64,000 nt of DNA from Candidatus Villigracilis proximus (lineage in GTDB: Bacteria > Chloroflexota > Anaerolineae > Anaerolineales > Villigracilaceae). A program made the position numbers and the translations under genes. The notes below the pieces were generated by a model that saw nothing but the letters and a program-made list of their open reading frames with translations, was not told where the DNA came from and ran no database searches. The stretch is taken from contig JADKBB010000015.1 in the NCBI GenBank assembly GCA_016715195.1, forward strand, positions 50,131 through 114,130, given 5' to 3'. Every line of letters starts with the position of its first letter. The first letter of the stretch is position 1. Below, piece after piece: positions 26,821 through 37,435 of this stretch.

Positions 26821-27417
26821 CGACTTGTTCTATAAAATAAAAGAGGCTCCGCCTGAACTGTTTTTTACTCTGAGTTTCTTAACGCAAAACCGCCAAGGTT
26901 TAATGTTTTTTCTTTGCGTCTCCGCGTCTTAGCGTTAAAACTTGTGCAAATTCTACAAGGCAGCAACCTGGATTAATTATGCTATACTATTTAAAATTCA
27001 ATAAAACTTTTATTAATTGACCTTGTGCAAAAAGTTGGACTGCGGGCTTTCGTCCGTGTTTTCGGCAGGAAGTGGGAGAGAGTCATCAGTCCGAGCAAAA
27101 CAGGCTTATCGAAGAAAATTGCGTACGGTAAATTATTAAGTACTCCAAAATGCCGCGCTATTAAAGATCAGTACGAACTGGATACTGCAATAGAGATTCC
27201 ACAATAGGGCGGCTACACAGGGTAAAAATTTGTTTTCTTTTTATGCTTACACCAAAAACGACCCTGCTTCTGGCAATCCACGTCTTCCAAAATTGCGGGA
27301 AGGCTTCTGCATATTCCTGCCGGAAAAATATTCCCTCAAAAGACGATGAAAAAGTTGTGATGACCGCGTAACAGACAAACAGTGACTGCTTTCTGACAAT
27401 CAGGAAAAAAAGATGCG
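26821..27417. other. Intergenic region between hutH and the sensor gene
   Basis: About 600 bp without a convincing gene. It holds a repeat also found at 30981, a TATACT box at 26983-26988 and low-quality short frames (a 60-codon frame at 27025 has no ribosome-binding site or recognisable product). Confidence 0.5.
26929..26975. repeat. 47-bp repeat, copy 1 (upstream of PAS-GGDEF gene)
   Basis: Starts TTAGCGTTAAAACTTGTGCA and ends GGATTA. By eye it differs from the copy at 30981-31027 at four positions. Both copies lie upstream of a multi-PAS signalling gene and are followed by a GCTATACT sequence. Confidence 0.7.
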
Positions 27418-28086
27418 ATGAAAACCAACATCAAATCAGCAGATGCAAAAAAAGGTAAAAAAGCCTCCACTCCCCCAACAGGGAAGCATGGATTGTTGAC
27501 TCGTCTGCTTGAGTTGGAGGAACAGAACAAGTCGCTGAATCAGGCGCGGGCGGAGTCTGAAGCGGCTTATCGTCGCTATACCGATCTGTATGATTTTGCG
27601 CCGGTGGGATACTTTACGTTGACTCGCGATGGCGTCATCCTTCAGGTTAATTTGGCTGGCGCGAATCTGTTGGGCGTGGATCATGATCAACTTCCGCTGT
27701 GTGAATTGGATACTTTCATTTCCAGTGAGTCTAGCGCAGTCTTTAATATATTTTGGAATAAACTCTTAACGGGGGAGGGAAAAGAAACCTGCGAATTGGC
27801 CTTTAAAAAAAACGGGGAGGGAATCTGCTGGGCATGCCTCGAAGCCACTTGTTTTGAGGGAGGCGATGAGTGCCGCGCCATGTTGACCGACATCACCGCG
27901 CGCAAGCAAATGGAACAGACGCTGCAGGAAAGCGAGAATCGGTTCCGCGCCACACTGCGGGAGGTGCAGACCATTGCGGTTCAAGGCTACGCAATGGATG
28001 GCACAACGCAGTATTGGAATTCTGCTTCTGAAAGTTTATACGGATACAGCGCGCAGGAAGCCATGGGAAAAACCTGCTGGATCTGA
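27418..28086 (+). CDS. PAS-domain N-terminal fragment of a diguanylate cyclase (frameshifted)
   Basis: This 222-residue frame starts MKTNIKSADAKKGKKAST and has a coiled-coil stretch (LLELEEQNKSLNQARAE), one PAS domain (YDFAPVGYFTLTRDG to MLTDITARKQM) and the first half of a second PAS. It ends early: adding one A to the A5 run at 28068-28072 changes GKTCWI-stop into GKNLLDLIIPPEMHSEV and continues into the next frame. I read it as the 5' part of one gene that ends at 30827. Confidence 0.8.
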   Translation: MKTNIKSADAKKGKKASTPPTGKHGLLTRLLELEEQNKSLNQARAESEAAYRRYTDLYDFAPVGYFTLTRDGVILQVNLAGANLLGVDHDQLPLCELDTFISSESSAVFNIFWNKLLTGEGKETCELAFKKNGEGICWACLEATCFEGGDECRAMLTDITARKQMEQTLQESENRFRATLREVQTIAVQGYAMDGTTQYWNSASESLYGYSAQEAMGKTCWI

Positions 28087-28100
28087 TCATTCCGCCGGAA

Positions 28101-29753
28101 ATGCACAGTGAGGTGCAACACGCCATTCAACAGATGGTGGAAACCAAACAACCCATCCCTCCGGCGGAAATGTCTCTGATGCGCAAGGATGGTTCACGCA
28201 TCACTGTCTATTCGAGTCATGCGGTTGTTTCTGTTCCCGGCCAGGCGACTGAATTATTCTGCTTTGATATGGATATTAGCGAGCGCAAGCAAATGGCGTC
28301 GCTGCTGCAAGCGCGGATGCGCATCAGCGAATTCGCAAGTACACATACCTACGATGAATTGCTGCAAAAAACATTGGATGAAGCCGAGGCGCTGACGGGC
28401 GGTCAGGTCAGTTTCGCTCATTTTCTTGATGAAGATCAAAAAACGATCAAACTCCAAATGTGGTCCAGTAATACGCTGGAGTTTATGTGTCAGGCCAAAG
28501 GCAAGGGAGAGCACTTTCCGGTGGATCAAGCCGGCGTATGGGCTGATTGTATTGCCACACGTCAGCCATTGATCCATAATGACTACCCGAATCTCGCACA
28601 TCGCAAGGGATTGCCGAAAGGTCACGCGAATATTCAGCGCGAACTCGTTGTGCCGGTTCTACGCAATGACCTGATCGTAATGATCATGGGGATTGGCAAC
28701 AAGCCCACCGATTTTGATCAACAGGATATTGAGACCATTTCCCAATTGGCAAATCTGGCCTGGGATATTGTGCAGCGCAAACAGGCGGAGGATGCGCTCA
28801 AGACTTCGGAAAGAAAATACCGCCTGCTGCATGAAAGCATGATCGATGGGTTTGTGAGCGTGAACATGGAGGGGAATTTTCTGGACTGTAATGAAATTTA
28901 CAGGGACATGTTGGGATATTCTGAAGCTGAGCTGTCTCAATTAAAATACGAAGATATTACGCCTGAAAAGTGGACAACATTTGAAGCGGATATTGTGAAA
29001 AACCAGATCATAAAACGCGGATATTCCGATGTTTATGAAAAGGAATATAAAAAAAAGAACGGCACGATCTTTCCGGTGGAATTGCACACAGTGTTATTGC
29101 GGGATGAAGCAGGAAACCCGGCGGGGATGTGGGCCATCGTCCGCGATATTAGCGAACGCAAGCTGATAGAAAACAGCTTACGCGCGAGCGAGTTAAAATT
29201 CCGTACACTGGCAGAAAATATTCCAAGCGTAATTTATCAATGCCGGAATGACTCACGGTATACACTTCTCTATTTGAACAATGCAATTGAAGACCTGACT
29301 GGATATCCGCCAAAAGCATTTCTGGAGGATGGATTAACTTTCTTCGATCTGTATCACCCCGATGATGTTCCAGGCGACTGTGTGCAATCTACCGCGCAGT
29401 CTGATGCCAACCAAAGCGCGTTCCATCTTACCTATCGGATTCGTCATAAGTCAGGCGAGTGGCGCTGGGTGGATGAATGGGGCGCTGGCGTATTAAACGA
29501 TCAGGGCGTCATTCAATATCTTGAAGGCATTCTGATCGATATTACCGAACGCAAGCAGGTCGAAGAGGCGCTGCGTGAAAGTAATGAGTTGTTCTCGCTG
29601 TTTATGCTGCACTCTCCAATCTATGCCTTCATCAAATCGGTCACGGCCAGCGAAAGCCGCGTACTGCAAGCCAGTGACAACTATCAGGATATGCTCGGCG
29701 TTTCAGGCGTGGATATGATCGGCAAGACCATGCAGGAATTATTCCCAGCCTGA
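28101..29753 (+). CDS. PAS-GAF-PAS-PAS middle fragment of the same diguanylate cyclase
   Basis: The frame is the continuation of the previous one, open from about 28073. It holds the rest of PAS 2 (ending DISERKQ), a GAF domain (RISEFASTHTYDELLQKTLD to LAWDIVQRKQAE; includes PVDQAGVWADCIATRQPLIHND) and two more PAS domains ending DISERKLIENSLR and DITERKQVEEALR. A further PAS begins but is cut at LFPA-stop. The next frame resumes at DLAAKITADDW, so one extra base lies around 29743-29752. Confidence 0.8.
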   Translation: MHSEVQHAIQQMVETKQPIPPAEMSLMRKDGSRITVYSSHAVVSVPGQATELFCFDMDISERKQMASLLQARMRISEFASTHTYDELLQKTLDEAEALTGGQVSFAHFLDEDQKTIKLQMWSSNTLEFMCQAKGKGEHFPVDQAGVWADCIATRQPLIHNDYPNLAHRKGLPKGHANIQRELVVPVLRNDLIVMIMGIGNKPTDFDQQDIETISQLANLAWDIVQRKQAEDALKTSERKYRLLHESMIDGFVSVNMEGNFLDCNEIYRDMLGYSEAELSQLKYEDITPEKWTTFEADIVKNQIIKRGYSDVYEKEYKKKNGTIFPVELHTVLLRDEAGNPAGMWAIVRDISERKLIENSLRASELKFRTLAENIPSVIYQCRNDSRYTLLYLNNAIEDLTGYPPKAFLEDGLTFFDLYHPDDVPGDCVQSTAQSDANQSAFHLTYRIRHKSGEWRWVDEWGAGVLNDQGVIQYLEGILIDITERKQVEEALRESNELFSLFMLHSPIYAFIKSVTASESRVLQASDNYQDMLGVSGVDMIGKTMQELFPA

Positions 29754-30233
<480 letters not shown>

Positions 30234-30827
30234 GTGCATCAAAACATCACTGAGCGCAAAGAAGCCGAACAAGCGTTGGCAGAGGCGAACATCGCGCTGC
30301 AAACCGCCCTGCTGCGTGAACAGGAATTGGCGCATACCGACGGGCTGACCGGAGTCTTTAATCGCCGTTATCTATATGAAGTTGCCGAGCGTGAATTGGA
30401 AGTTGCCGTGCGCTATCGGCAGGCGCTGGCTGTCATCATGTTTGACATTGACCATTTCAAAAAAGTTAACGATACCTTCGGGCACGCGGCGGGCGACCAA
30501 ATTCTACAACGTGTTACGCAGGTGGCACGCGCTGAATTGCGTTCCGCGGATGTGATCGGACGATACGGCGGCGAGGAGTTCGTGGTGATCCTGCCCATGA
30601 CGAACGCACAGCAGGCCTATCCGCTGGCGGAGCGCATCCGCGCGGGGGTGGCGGCCATGCGGGTCTCAACCGAAAAAGGGGAAGCCGCGGTAACTCTCAG
30701 CATTGGCATTGTCGATATGCGGCACGCTGAAAAAATTAACTCCATTGAAGAGTTGATCTCCTACGCGGATCAAGTAATGTATAGCGCGAAACAAGCCGGA
30801 CGCAATCAAACCAAGATCGGCGGGTAG
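30234..30827 (+). CDS. GGDEF diguanylate cyclase domain (C-terminal fragment)
   Basis: This 197-residue frame begins in the end of a PAS linker (NITERKEAEQALAEANIALQ), passes through a coiled-coil signalling helix and ends with a complete GGDEF domain: DGLTGVFNRRYL, MFDIDHFKKVNDTFGHAAGD, active-site GGEEF and an RxxD inhibitory site (RSAD) five residues before it. It should make c-di-GMP from GTP with product inhibition. The GTG at 30234 is only the first start codon in frame; the true start is the upstream gene at 27418. Confidence 0.85.
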   Translation: MHQNITERKEAEQALAEANIALQTALLREQELAHTDGLTGVFNRRYLYEVAERELEVAVRYRQALAVIMFDIDHFKKVNDTFGHAAGDQILQRVTQVARAELRSADVIGRYGGEEFVVILPMTNAQQAYPLAERIRAGVAAMRVSTEKGEAAVTLSIGIVDMRHAEKINSIEELISYADQVMYSAKQAGRNQTKIGG

Positions 30828-30841
30828 GAAGCAGCGGCTTA

Positions 30842-30982
30842 GAGACTGTTTCTTAAGTACACGGACGCGGAGCGCACTGACGCTTCGCGCACGGAAAAGA
30901 ACGGATTTTTTAGGATTTATCCGTGATTGCCCGTGCAATCCGTCAAATCCGTGTACAAAAAGAACTTAAAAGAAACTCTCTT
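30842..30982. repeat. MITE-like element with imperfect terminal inverted repeats
   Basis: AGAGACTGTTTCTTAAGT-ACACGGA at the left is the imperfect complement of TCCGTGTAC...ACTTAAAAGAAACTCTCT at the right, giving an element of about 141 bp with no coding capacity. The inside repeats the phrase ATCCGT several times. It lies between the two sensor genes. A structured RNA or an intergenic repeat family is an alternative. Confidence 0.4.
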
Positions 30983-31027
30983 AGCGTTAAAACTTGTGCA
31001 GATTCTACAAGGTCGCAACTTGGATTA
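30981..31027. repeat. 47-bp repeat, copy 2 (upstream of ten-PAS kinase)
   Basis: Same sequence as 26929-26975 apart from four positions by eye. It directly abuts the right end of the inverted-repeat element. Confidence 0.7.
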
Positions 31028-31220
31028 AATACAGATAAAGCCTACTGTAACAACAACCGGGCAAATTTAAGAAAAAAATATATTGGTGCTATACTGGATT
31101 TATCTTAATGTTTATACAAAAAATGTTTTTTATCCGCACCCAATGCAGTGCGGTGCAATTGCCGTAAACCTTTTGGATAAAACCTGATAGGTAGATCGTT
31201 TCCATCTTTGGAGCAAGACT

Positions 31221-32480
31221 ATGATAACAGGGAAAAACTCCACCCCGCAGCGTACCGCATTGATCTATGCATTTTTTGGCGTTCTATGGATTCTAATTTC
31301 AGACCTGGTACTGCAATTAAGCCCTCTCCCCCCCCCTTTCAAATACCTGATTATAGAAACCCTTAAAGGCTGGTTGTTTGTACTTACAAGCGCCGGCCTG
31401 ATCTATTTCATACTGCGCCGGGAAGTGAAATCACAGCAGGAAAAACAAAGCAAAATAAACTATCAGGCGGGGTTGATCAAAGACGTTTCCAGCGCGCTCA
31501 TCTCCCTTGATCTGCAATTCAAGATCGTTAGCTGGAATCCCGCCGCCGAGGAAATCTATGGCTGGAAAGAAACCGAAGTGCTGGGGCTTCCCTTTAATGA
31601 AATAATTACCACAGAATACATTCACCAGGAAACAGCCGAAATCGCGCTGCAAACTCTGATAGAAAAAGAATACTGGAAAGGTGAAGTGCTCCAAAACCGC
31701 AAAGATGGCTCCATCTTTCCCGTGCTGTCTTCGGTCACATATGCAACGAATGCAGAGGGTGAAAAGGTCGGATTGGTGGCGGTCAATCAAGACATCAGCG
31801 AACTCAAACAAGCCGAAGAATCGCTGCGCATTGCGATCACCAAATACAAAACATTATTCGATAATTTTCCGCTCGGCATCACTGTCTCAGATGATGCAGG
31901 AAATATTCTGGAAAGTAATCCCACAGCAGCCAAATTGCTTGGCATGCCGGAAGACGAACATAAAAAGCGGGTGATTGACGGCCCGGAATGGAAAATCATC
32001 CACTCCGATGGAACGCCCATGTCGCCCGATGAATATGCCAGCGTGCGGGCCTTGAAGGAAAAACGGAAAATCGAAAATGTGGAAATGGGGATTGTCAAAC
32101 CCGATTCCAGCACCACCTGGATCAACGTCACCGCCGCCCCATTACCACTTGCAGGACATGGCGTAGTGATCACATACAGCGATATCACCGAATCTAAACA
32201 ACAGCAGGAAGCCTTGCGCAGAAGTGAAGCCCTGCTTTCCGAAGCACAACGCATCGGGCATATCGGCTACTGGGAATGGACAGCCCCGGCGAAGACCTGG
32301 TTTGTTCCGATGAGTTGTTCCAGATTCTGGAAATTCCACTTCCGCCGAAAGGCCGCGCCATTTCACAATCCACCATCTCCTCCATGGCAAGCCCCGAAGA
32401 TCGGGAATACATGCTCAAGCTGGACAAATCCATCTTTGCCAATCATAGCGATTTGGATTATGAATTCCGCATCATCCTAA
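31221..32480 (+). CDS. Multi-PAS hybrid histidine kinase, N-terminal part (frameshifted)
   Basis: The N-terminus has two membrane helices (ALIYAFFGVLWILISDLVL and LKGWLFVLTSAGLIYFIL) with a very short outside loop. Two PAS domains follow, ending DISELKQAEESLR and DITESKQQQEALR. The true frame breaks at the C4 run 32284-32287: with one more C, YWEWTAP continues as GEDLVCSDELFQIL in the next frame, so the last ~60 residues of this frame are spurious. Confidence 0.82.
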   Translation: MITGKNSTPQRTALIYAFFGVLWILISDLVLQLSPLPPPFKYLIIETLKGWLFVLTSAGLIYFILRREVKSQQEKQSKINYQAGLIKDVSSALISLDLQFKIVSWNPAAEEIYGWKETEVLGLPFNEIITTEYIHQETAEIALQTLIEKEYWKGEVLQNRKDGSIFPVLSSVTYATNAEGEKVGLVAVNQDISELKQAEESLRIAITKYKTLFDNFPLGITVSDDAGNILESNPTAAKLLGMPEDEHKKRVIDGPEWKIIHSDGTPMSPDEYASVRALKEKRKIENVEMGIVKPDSSTTWINVTAAPLPLAGHGVVITYSDITESKQQQEALRRSEALLSEAQRIGHIGYWEWTAPAKTWFVPMSCSRFWKFHFRRKAAPFHNPPSPPWQAPKIGNTCSSWTNPSLPIIAIWIMNSASS

Positions 32481-35400
32481 CGGGCGGCAGGGTGCGCTGG
32501 ATTCACCAACGGGCAAAAATCACCTACGGGACAGATGGCGCGCCAACACGTATGATGGGCGTCATGCAGGATATCACCGAGCGCAGATACGCAGAGGAAG
32601 CCCTGCACACAAGCGAAATGCGTTTCCGCTCTCTGATCGAGCATGGTATGGATAACATCTCGCTCCTGGCGCCTGATGGCACGCTTCTCTGGGAAAGCCC
32701 GGCCACGATCCGCACACTTGGCTATCAACACGAACAATTCAAAGGACATAATATCTTTGAGCTCATTCATCCCGACGATCAGGAATGGGTGCAAACCCAA
32801 TTTGAAAAAATTCTCAGCCAGCCGGGCAACGTGATTCATGGATCATTCCGCCTCAAACATTCCAATGGCAGTTGGCGCTGGGTGGAAGGCATCGGCAGCA
32901 ACCTGCTGCAAGAGCCGAGCGTCAATGCGATCGTGATCAATTATCGCGATATCACCGAACGCAAAATCAATGAAGAAGCTCTAAAAGCCAGCGAAGAAAA
33001 TTATCGCGATCTGGTCGAAAACAGCCAGAGCCTGATCTGCACGCATGACCTTGATGGAAATTTACTTTCAGTAAATGAAGCGGCGGTTAGATTAAGCGGC
33101 TATTCACGCGAAACCCTGTTGAAAACAAATCTAAAAGATTTGATCGCATTTGATGGAGAAAAAGAATACGCCATCTACCTCAAACATATCCACACCGAGG
33201 GGCGGGCGCGCGGCCTGATGGAAGTACGCGTCGCAACCGGCGAGGTGCGCACCTGGGCTTATAACAATACCCTGCGAGCTGAGGGCGCATCAGGTAATAT
33301 CGTGCGCGGAACAGCACATGACATTACCGAGCGCAAACAGGCCGAAGATGCGTTGACCGAAAGCGAAGAACGGTTTCACAAGGCATTTCGTTCAAGCCCG
33401 GTGGGCATGGTCATCACACGCGCTTCAGACGGCACCTGCATCGAAGCCAATGAAACCTACTCTGAAATTACCGGCTTCAACCATGACGAACTGCTCAACC
33501 AGACTTCATTACAGTTAAATATTGTAAACCTCGAACAACGGCAGGCCTATACCCGCCAGATCAGCGAGCAGGGTTTTATTTACAACCAGGAAATGACGCT
33601 GCGGAATAAATCCGGCGAACTACGCATCGTCCTCGGCTCAATGGAGATCATCGAGCTCAACCATGAAAGCTGTGTGCTCACCACCGCCATAGACATTACC
33701 GAGCGCAAACAAGCCGAAGCAAAGGTGATCCGCGCGAATCGCATGTATGCCACGATCAGCCAGATCAATCAGGCAATTGTCCGTGCGCAAGACCGCGACA
33801 GCCTCTTTGCAGATATTTGCAGTATCGCCATTGAATATGGAAAATTCCGCATGGCCTTTATCGGCCTGACCGACGAAACCAATGGAAATGTAAAACCGGT
33901 CATTTTTGCCGGCGAAGAACAAGGCTATCTGGCAGATTTACATATCACGGCCCACGACCAGGCTCTGGGCGGCGGCCCAACCGGCACAGCCATTCGTGAA
34001 GGACGCTGTGTCATCTCTCAGGATATTGCCAACGACCCGCACATGCTTCCATGGCGTGAACAGGCTTTAAAACGCGGCTATCGTTCATCGGCATCTGTTC
34101 CACTTCAACAAAAGAAACGAACGATTGGCGCGCTCACCGTCTACGCATCTGATGTGCAAGGCTTTAGCGACGACGATCAAAACCTGCTGGATGAAATCGC
34201 ACAGGATATTTCATACGCGCTTGATGCATTGGATACTGAAATCGAACGCAAGCAAGCAGAAGCATTATCCGTGCAAACCGAAAGGCATTTTAGAGCCTTG
34301 ATCGAAAAAGCCCCGGACGGTATTGCATTGGTCAATATCGATGGAAGTTTTGCCTATGCCAGCCCATCAGCCAAAACGATCTTCGGCTATGACGGTGATG
34401 AAACCATCACCGCAAGCCCAATGGCTGATACCCACCCGGATGATCTACCGCGCGTACTCAGTGCCTTAAATCATTTGATCCAGGATGCCGCGCTGATGCC
34501 CACGCTCGAATACCGCTTTAAACACAAAAACGGCGACTGGCGCTGGCTGGAGAGCACCTTTAGAAATATGCTTGCAGAGCCGAGTGTGAATGCGATCGTG
34601 ATTAATTTCCGCGATATCACCGAACGCAAACACGCGGAAGAGCAACTGCTTGAAAGTGAAGAAAGATTACGATTGTCTTTGCAGGCTGCCAATCAGGGAT
34701 TGTTCGATCTTGACCTGCAAAGCGGCGCGGCCATTGTCAACCGGGAATATGCGCAAATGCTCGGCTACGACCCAGAAACGTTCGTCGAGACACACGCTGC
34801 GTGGCTCGCGCGAATGCATCCCGACGATCAGGAGTCCGCTGCCAAAACATTTAGCGAATACCTCCACGGCACGATCCCCGAATACCGGGTTGAGTTTCGC
34901 CAAAAAACAAAAGACGGCCATTGGAAATGGATCCTTTCACTTGGAAAGATCGTGGCGTATGACATACAGGGAAAACCGCTGCGTTTGATCGGAACCCATA
35001 CCGATATTAATAAACGCAAACAAATCGAGATCGCCCTGAGTGAAAGCGAAGAAAAATACCGCCTGCTGGCAGAGAATATTTCTGATGTGATCTTCGTGCT
35101 GGATGTTGAATATGATCAATTCATTTATGTAAGCCCCTCGATCAAAGCGCTGCGCGGCTTCACTGCCGAAGAAGTCATGCTGCAAGGCACAGCCCAATCA
35201 CTAACGCCGGCCTCGCTTGCCTATCTGCGGACTCTCGCCCCTGGCCGGATCGAACGGTTCCGTGAAGGACAGATCGAATTCTTTAACGATGAATTTGAGC
35301 AATTCTGCCGGGATGGAAACACAGTCTGGACGGAAGTCAACGCCCGCTATATGGTAAATCACACCACAGGCCGCCTTGAAGCCATTGGCGTTACGCGCGA

Positions 35401-37051
35401 GATCACCGAACGCAAACGGGCAAAAGAAGCATTACAGGAAAGTGAAAACAAATACCGCACCCTGGTTCAAAACATGCAAGTCGGTGTTGTCGTCCACGGT
35501 GCTGATACCCGCATCCTGCTCTCCAATCCAATGGCTTCACAACTGCTTGGGCTGACGTTTGATCAAATGCTGGGAAAAACAGTCATTGACCCTGCCTGGC
35601 ATTTCGTTCGGGAAGATGGCACAAAGTTATCGCTGGAGGATTACCCAGTCAATCAGGCGCTTTCCACCAAAGAGCCGATCACCAATCTCATTCTCGGCAT
35701 CATCCAGCCAGGTCAGAATGCCGCAACCTGGGTGCAGTGTAATGCCTATCAGGTTTTGGAAAAGGACGGCAGTATCCAGCAGATCGTTGTAACATTTATC
35801 GATATTACCGAGCGCAAACAAGCCGAGGAATTGATCCATCAATATACCGATGAATTGGAGGCGCAGGTCAAAAAACGCACCGCCGAACTTATCCGCGCCA
35901 ACCATGCCAAAGATGAATTCCTCGCAAACATGAGTCACGAATTACGCACGCCGCTGAACGGCATTTTGGGTTTTTCAGAAACGCTGATGGACGGTATTTA
36001 TGGCAGCGTCAATGAAAAACAAAATCATGCGCTGGGGATCATCCAATCCAGCGGGCAACACCTGCTAACCTTGATCAATGATATTTTGGATGTCTCCAAG
36101 ATCGAAGCTGGTAAATTTGAGTTGCTGTCTGAAACTGTCAGTGTAGATGAGATCTGCCAGTCAAGTTTGGTGTTTATCAAACAACTGGCGAACAAAAAAG
36201 CCATCACCGTTGAGTACGCACCTTCTCCCGCCGCATCCACCATCCGTGCTGATTCGAAGCGCCTCAAACAGATTCTGGTCAACCTGCTGAATAACGCGGT
36301 TAAATTCACACCCGAAAACGGAAAAATAAAACTCGAAACAGAACCAGATATCAGGGCGGGCATGATGCGGTTCTCCGTCACCGATTCAGGCATTGGCATT
36401 ACCGCTGAAAATCTGCAAAAATTATTCCAGCCTTTTGTACAGGTCGATAGCAGTTTGTCGCGTCAATATGAAGGCACAGGGTTGGGATTAACACTGGTGA
36501 AGAAGCTGGTCGAAATGCACGGCGGCAGTATAACGACGCAAAGCGAACCCGGCCGGGGCAGCCGCTTTACTTTTGAATTGCCGTGGAATTCAAAGACGAA
36601 AACTCTCACCAGCCGCGAACCGCTTGATGCCGCAGACAGCGAACACAATTCCTCTGCGCAGAAACTGCCCGCCGCCCCACGAAAAATTTTGCTCGCGGAA
36701 GATAATCAATCCAACATTACTGTGACTCGTGATTATTTGGAAAATCGCGGGTATCAGGTAGTTGTGGCCTATGATGGTGAAGAAGTACTTTCAAAAGCGG
36801 AGGAGTTTTCTCCTGACCTTATTTTGATGGATATACAAATGCCGCGCCTGAATGGATTCGAAGCAGCCAGGCGTCTCCGTGCCGCGCCGCAATTTGCCTC
36901 TGTTCCGATCATCGCACTCACCGCCTTTGCCATGCCCGGCGACCGCGAACGCTGCCTCGAAGCAGGCATGAATGAATACTTGAGCAAGCCTGTTCGATTA
37001 AAAGAACTTGTGCAAACGATCGAAAAACTTATCGGTCATGCGGCAAGCTGA
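32276..37051 (+). CDS. Multi-PAS hybrid histidine kinase, main part: PAS x8, GAF, HisKA, HATPase, REC
   Basis: It continues the frame of the previous entry; together they would make one protein of about 1,943 residues. This part carries about eight PAS domains, each ending in a DITERK-type motif, with one GAF domain after the fourth (MYATISQINQAIVRAQDRD to EIAQDISYALDAL). The kinase core follows: H-box FLANMSHELRTPLNGILG, N-box NAVKFTPENGK, DSGIGI and GTGLGLTLVKKLVEMHGG. A receiver domain is last (KILLAEDNQSN, phospho-acceptor in ILMDIQMP, Lys in YLSKPV). It probably integrates several intracellular or redox cues. No cognate response regulator gene adjoins. Confidence 0.9.
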   Translation: MDSPGEDLVCSDELFQILEIPLPPKGRAISQSTISSMASPEDREYMLKLDKSIFANHSDLDYEFRIILTGGRVRWIHQRAKITYGTDGAPTRMMGVMQDITERRYAEEALHTSEMRFRSLIEHGMDNISLLAPDGTLLWESPATIRTLGYQHEQFKGHNIFELIHPDDQEWVQTQFEKILSQPGNVIHGSFRLKHSNGSWRWVEGIGSNLLQEPSVNAIVINYRDITERKINEEALKASEENYRDLVENSQSLICTHDLDGNLLSVNEAAVRLSGYSRETLLKTNLKDLIAFDGEKEYAIYLKHIHTEGRARGLMEVRVATGEVRTWAYNNTLRAEGASGNIVRGTAHDITERKQAEDALTESEERFHKAFRSSPVGMVITRASDGTCIEANETYSEITGFNHDELLNQTSLQLNIVNLEQRQAYTRQISEQGFIYNQEMTLRNKSGELRIVLGSMEIIELNHESCVLTTAIDITERKQAEAKVIRANRMYATISQINQAIVRAQDRDSLFADICSIAIEYGKFRMAFIGLTDETNGNVKPVIFAGEEQGYLADLHITAHDQALGGGPTGTAIREGRCVISQDIANDPHMLPWREQALKRGYRSSASVPLQQKKRTIGALTVYASDVQGFSDDDQNLLDEIAQDISYALDALDTEIERKQAEALSVQTERHFRALIEKAPDGIALVNIDGSFAYASPSAKTIFGYDGDETITASPMADTHPDDLPRVLSALNHLIQDAALMPTLEYRFKHKNGDWRWLESTFRNMLAEPSVNAIVINFRDITERKHAEEQLLESEERLRLSLQAANQGLFDLDLQSGAAIVNREYAQMLGYDPETFVETHAAWLARMHPDDQESAAKTFSEYLHGTIPEYRVEFRQKTKDGHWKWILSLGKIVAYDIQGKPLRLIGTHTDINKRKQIEIALSESEEKYRLLAENISDVIFVLDVEYDQFIYVSPSIKALRGFTAEEVMLQGTAQSLTPASLAYLRTLAPGRIERFREGQIEFFNDEFEQFCRDGNTVWTEVNARYMVNHTTGRLEAIGVTREITERKRAKEALQESENKYRTLVQNMQVGVVVHGADTRILLSNPMASQLLGLTFDQMLGKTVIDPAWHFVREDGTKLSLEDYPVNQALSTKEPITNLILGIIQPGQNAATWVQCNAYQVLEKDGSIQQIVVTFIDITERKQAEELIHQYTDELEAQVKKRTAELIRANHAKDEFLANMSHELRTPLNGILGFSETLMDGIYGSVNEKQNHALGIIQSSGQHLLTLINDILDVSKIEAGKFELLSETVSVDEICQSSLVFIKQLANKKAITVEYAPSPAASTIRADSKRLKQILVNLLNNAVKFTPENGKIKLETEPDIRAGMMRFSVTDSGIGITAENLQKLFQPFVQVDSSLSRQYEGTGLGLTLVKKLVEMHGGSITTQSEPGRGSRFTFELPWNSKTKTLTSREPLDAADSEHNSSAQKLPAAPRKILLAEDNQSNITVTRDYLENRGYQVVVAYDGEEVLSKAEEFSPDLILMDIQMPRLNGFEAARRLRAAPQFASVPIIALTAFAMPGDRERCLEAGMNEYLSKPVRLKELVQTIEKLIGHAAS

Positions 37052-37435
37052 TATTTCTTCCCTTCCACGGGATCAGGTGGTCCGTGCTGCTTACAAAAAT
37101 GTTGGTCGTTGCGCAATCAACGGTTAAGCGTAGGGCGGGCGTCAAGTAGCTTTTGCAGGTCGGTGATAAAGTTACGGGAGTAAAGTGATTTCTCTTCTCC
37201 TCCTTTGTGAAAGAGAGCCGGGATAGGCGATCCCGGCTCTCTCGATTCTAAAACAAAACATAAAGGCAAAGAAAAAATGGGCGGTGTAATCAGTAAATCT
37301 GAAAGCAATAAAACTTTCACAACATCCATAAAACCGAGCATAACATTAAAATAACAAATCCCAAAAAGTCATCAGCTAATCAAATAAATTAGAGTAAAAT
37401 ACGAAACATTAATCAAAAATTAATCTGGAGATTTT
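37052..37435. other. Intergenic region with long direct repeat
   Basis: 384 bp without a gene. It contains the 144-bp repeat copy A and an AT-rich leader in front of the carrier-protein gene, which has a CTGGAG ribosome-binding site. Confidence 0.6.
37106..37249. repeat. 144-bp direct repeat, copy A, left flank of the carrier-protein operon
   Basis: Begins TCGTTGCGCAATCAACGG and ends in a hairpin AGAGAGCCGGGA/TCCCGGCTCTCT (37212-37242). The second copy at 45150-45293 has the same length with about ten substitutions and no gaps by eye. The hairpin may act as terminator for the sensor kinase gene. In the second copy one hairpin base pair changes from G-C to G-U, so the stem is kept. Confidence 0.88.

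Larger units (their letters stand above)
30828..31220. other. Intergenic region between the two sensor genes
   Basis: 393 bp without a gene. It holds the inverted-repeat element (30842-30982), the second copy of the 47-bp repeat and a GCTATACTGGAT box near 31090. Confidence 0.5.

Noticed and set aside
27025..27207. 60-codon frame upstream of the PAS gene
   Set aside because: No ribosome-binding site, no homology I can recognise, and composition like the surrounding intergenic sequence.
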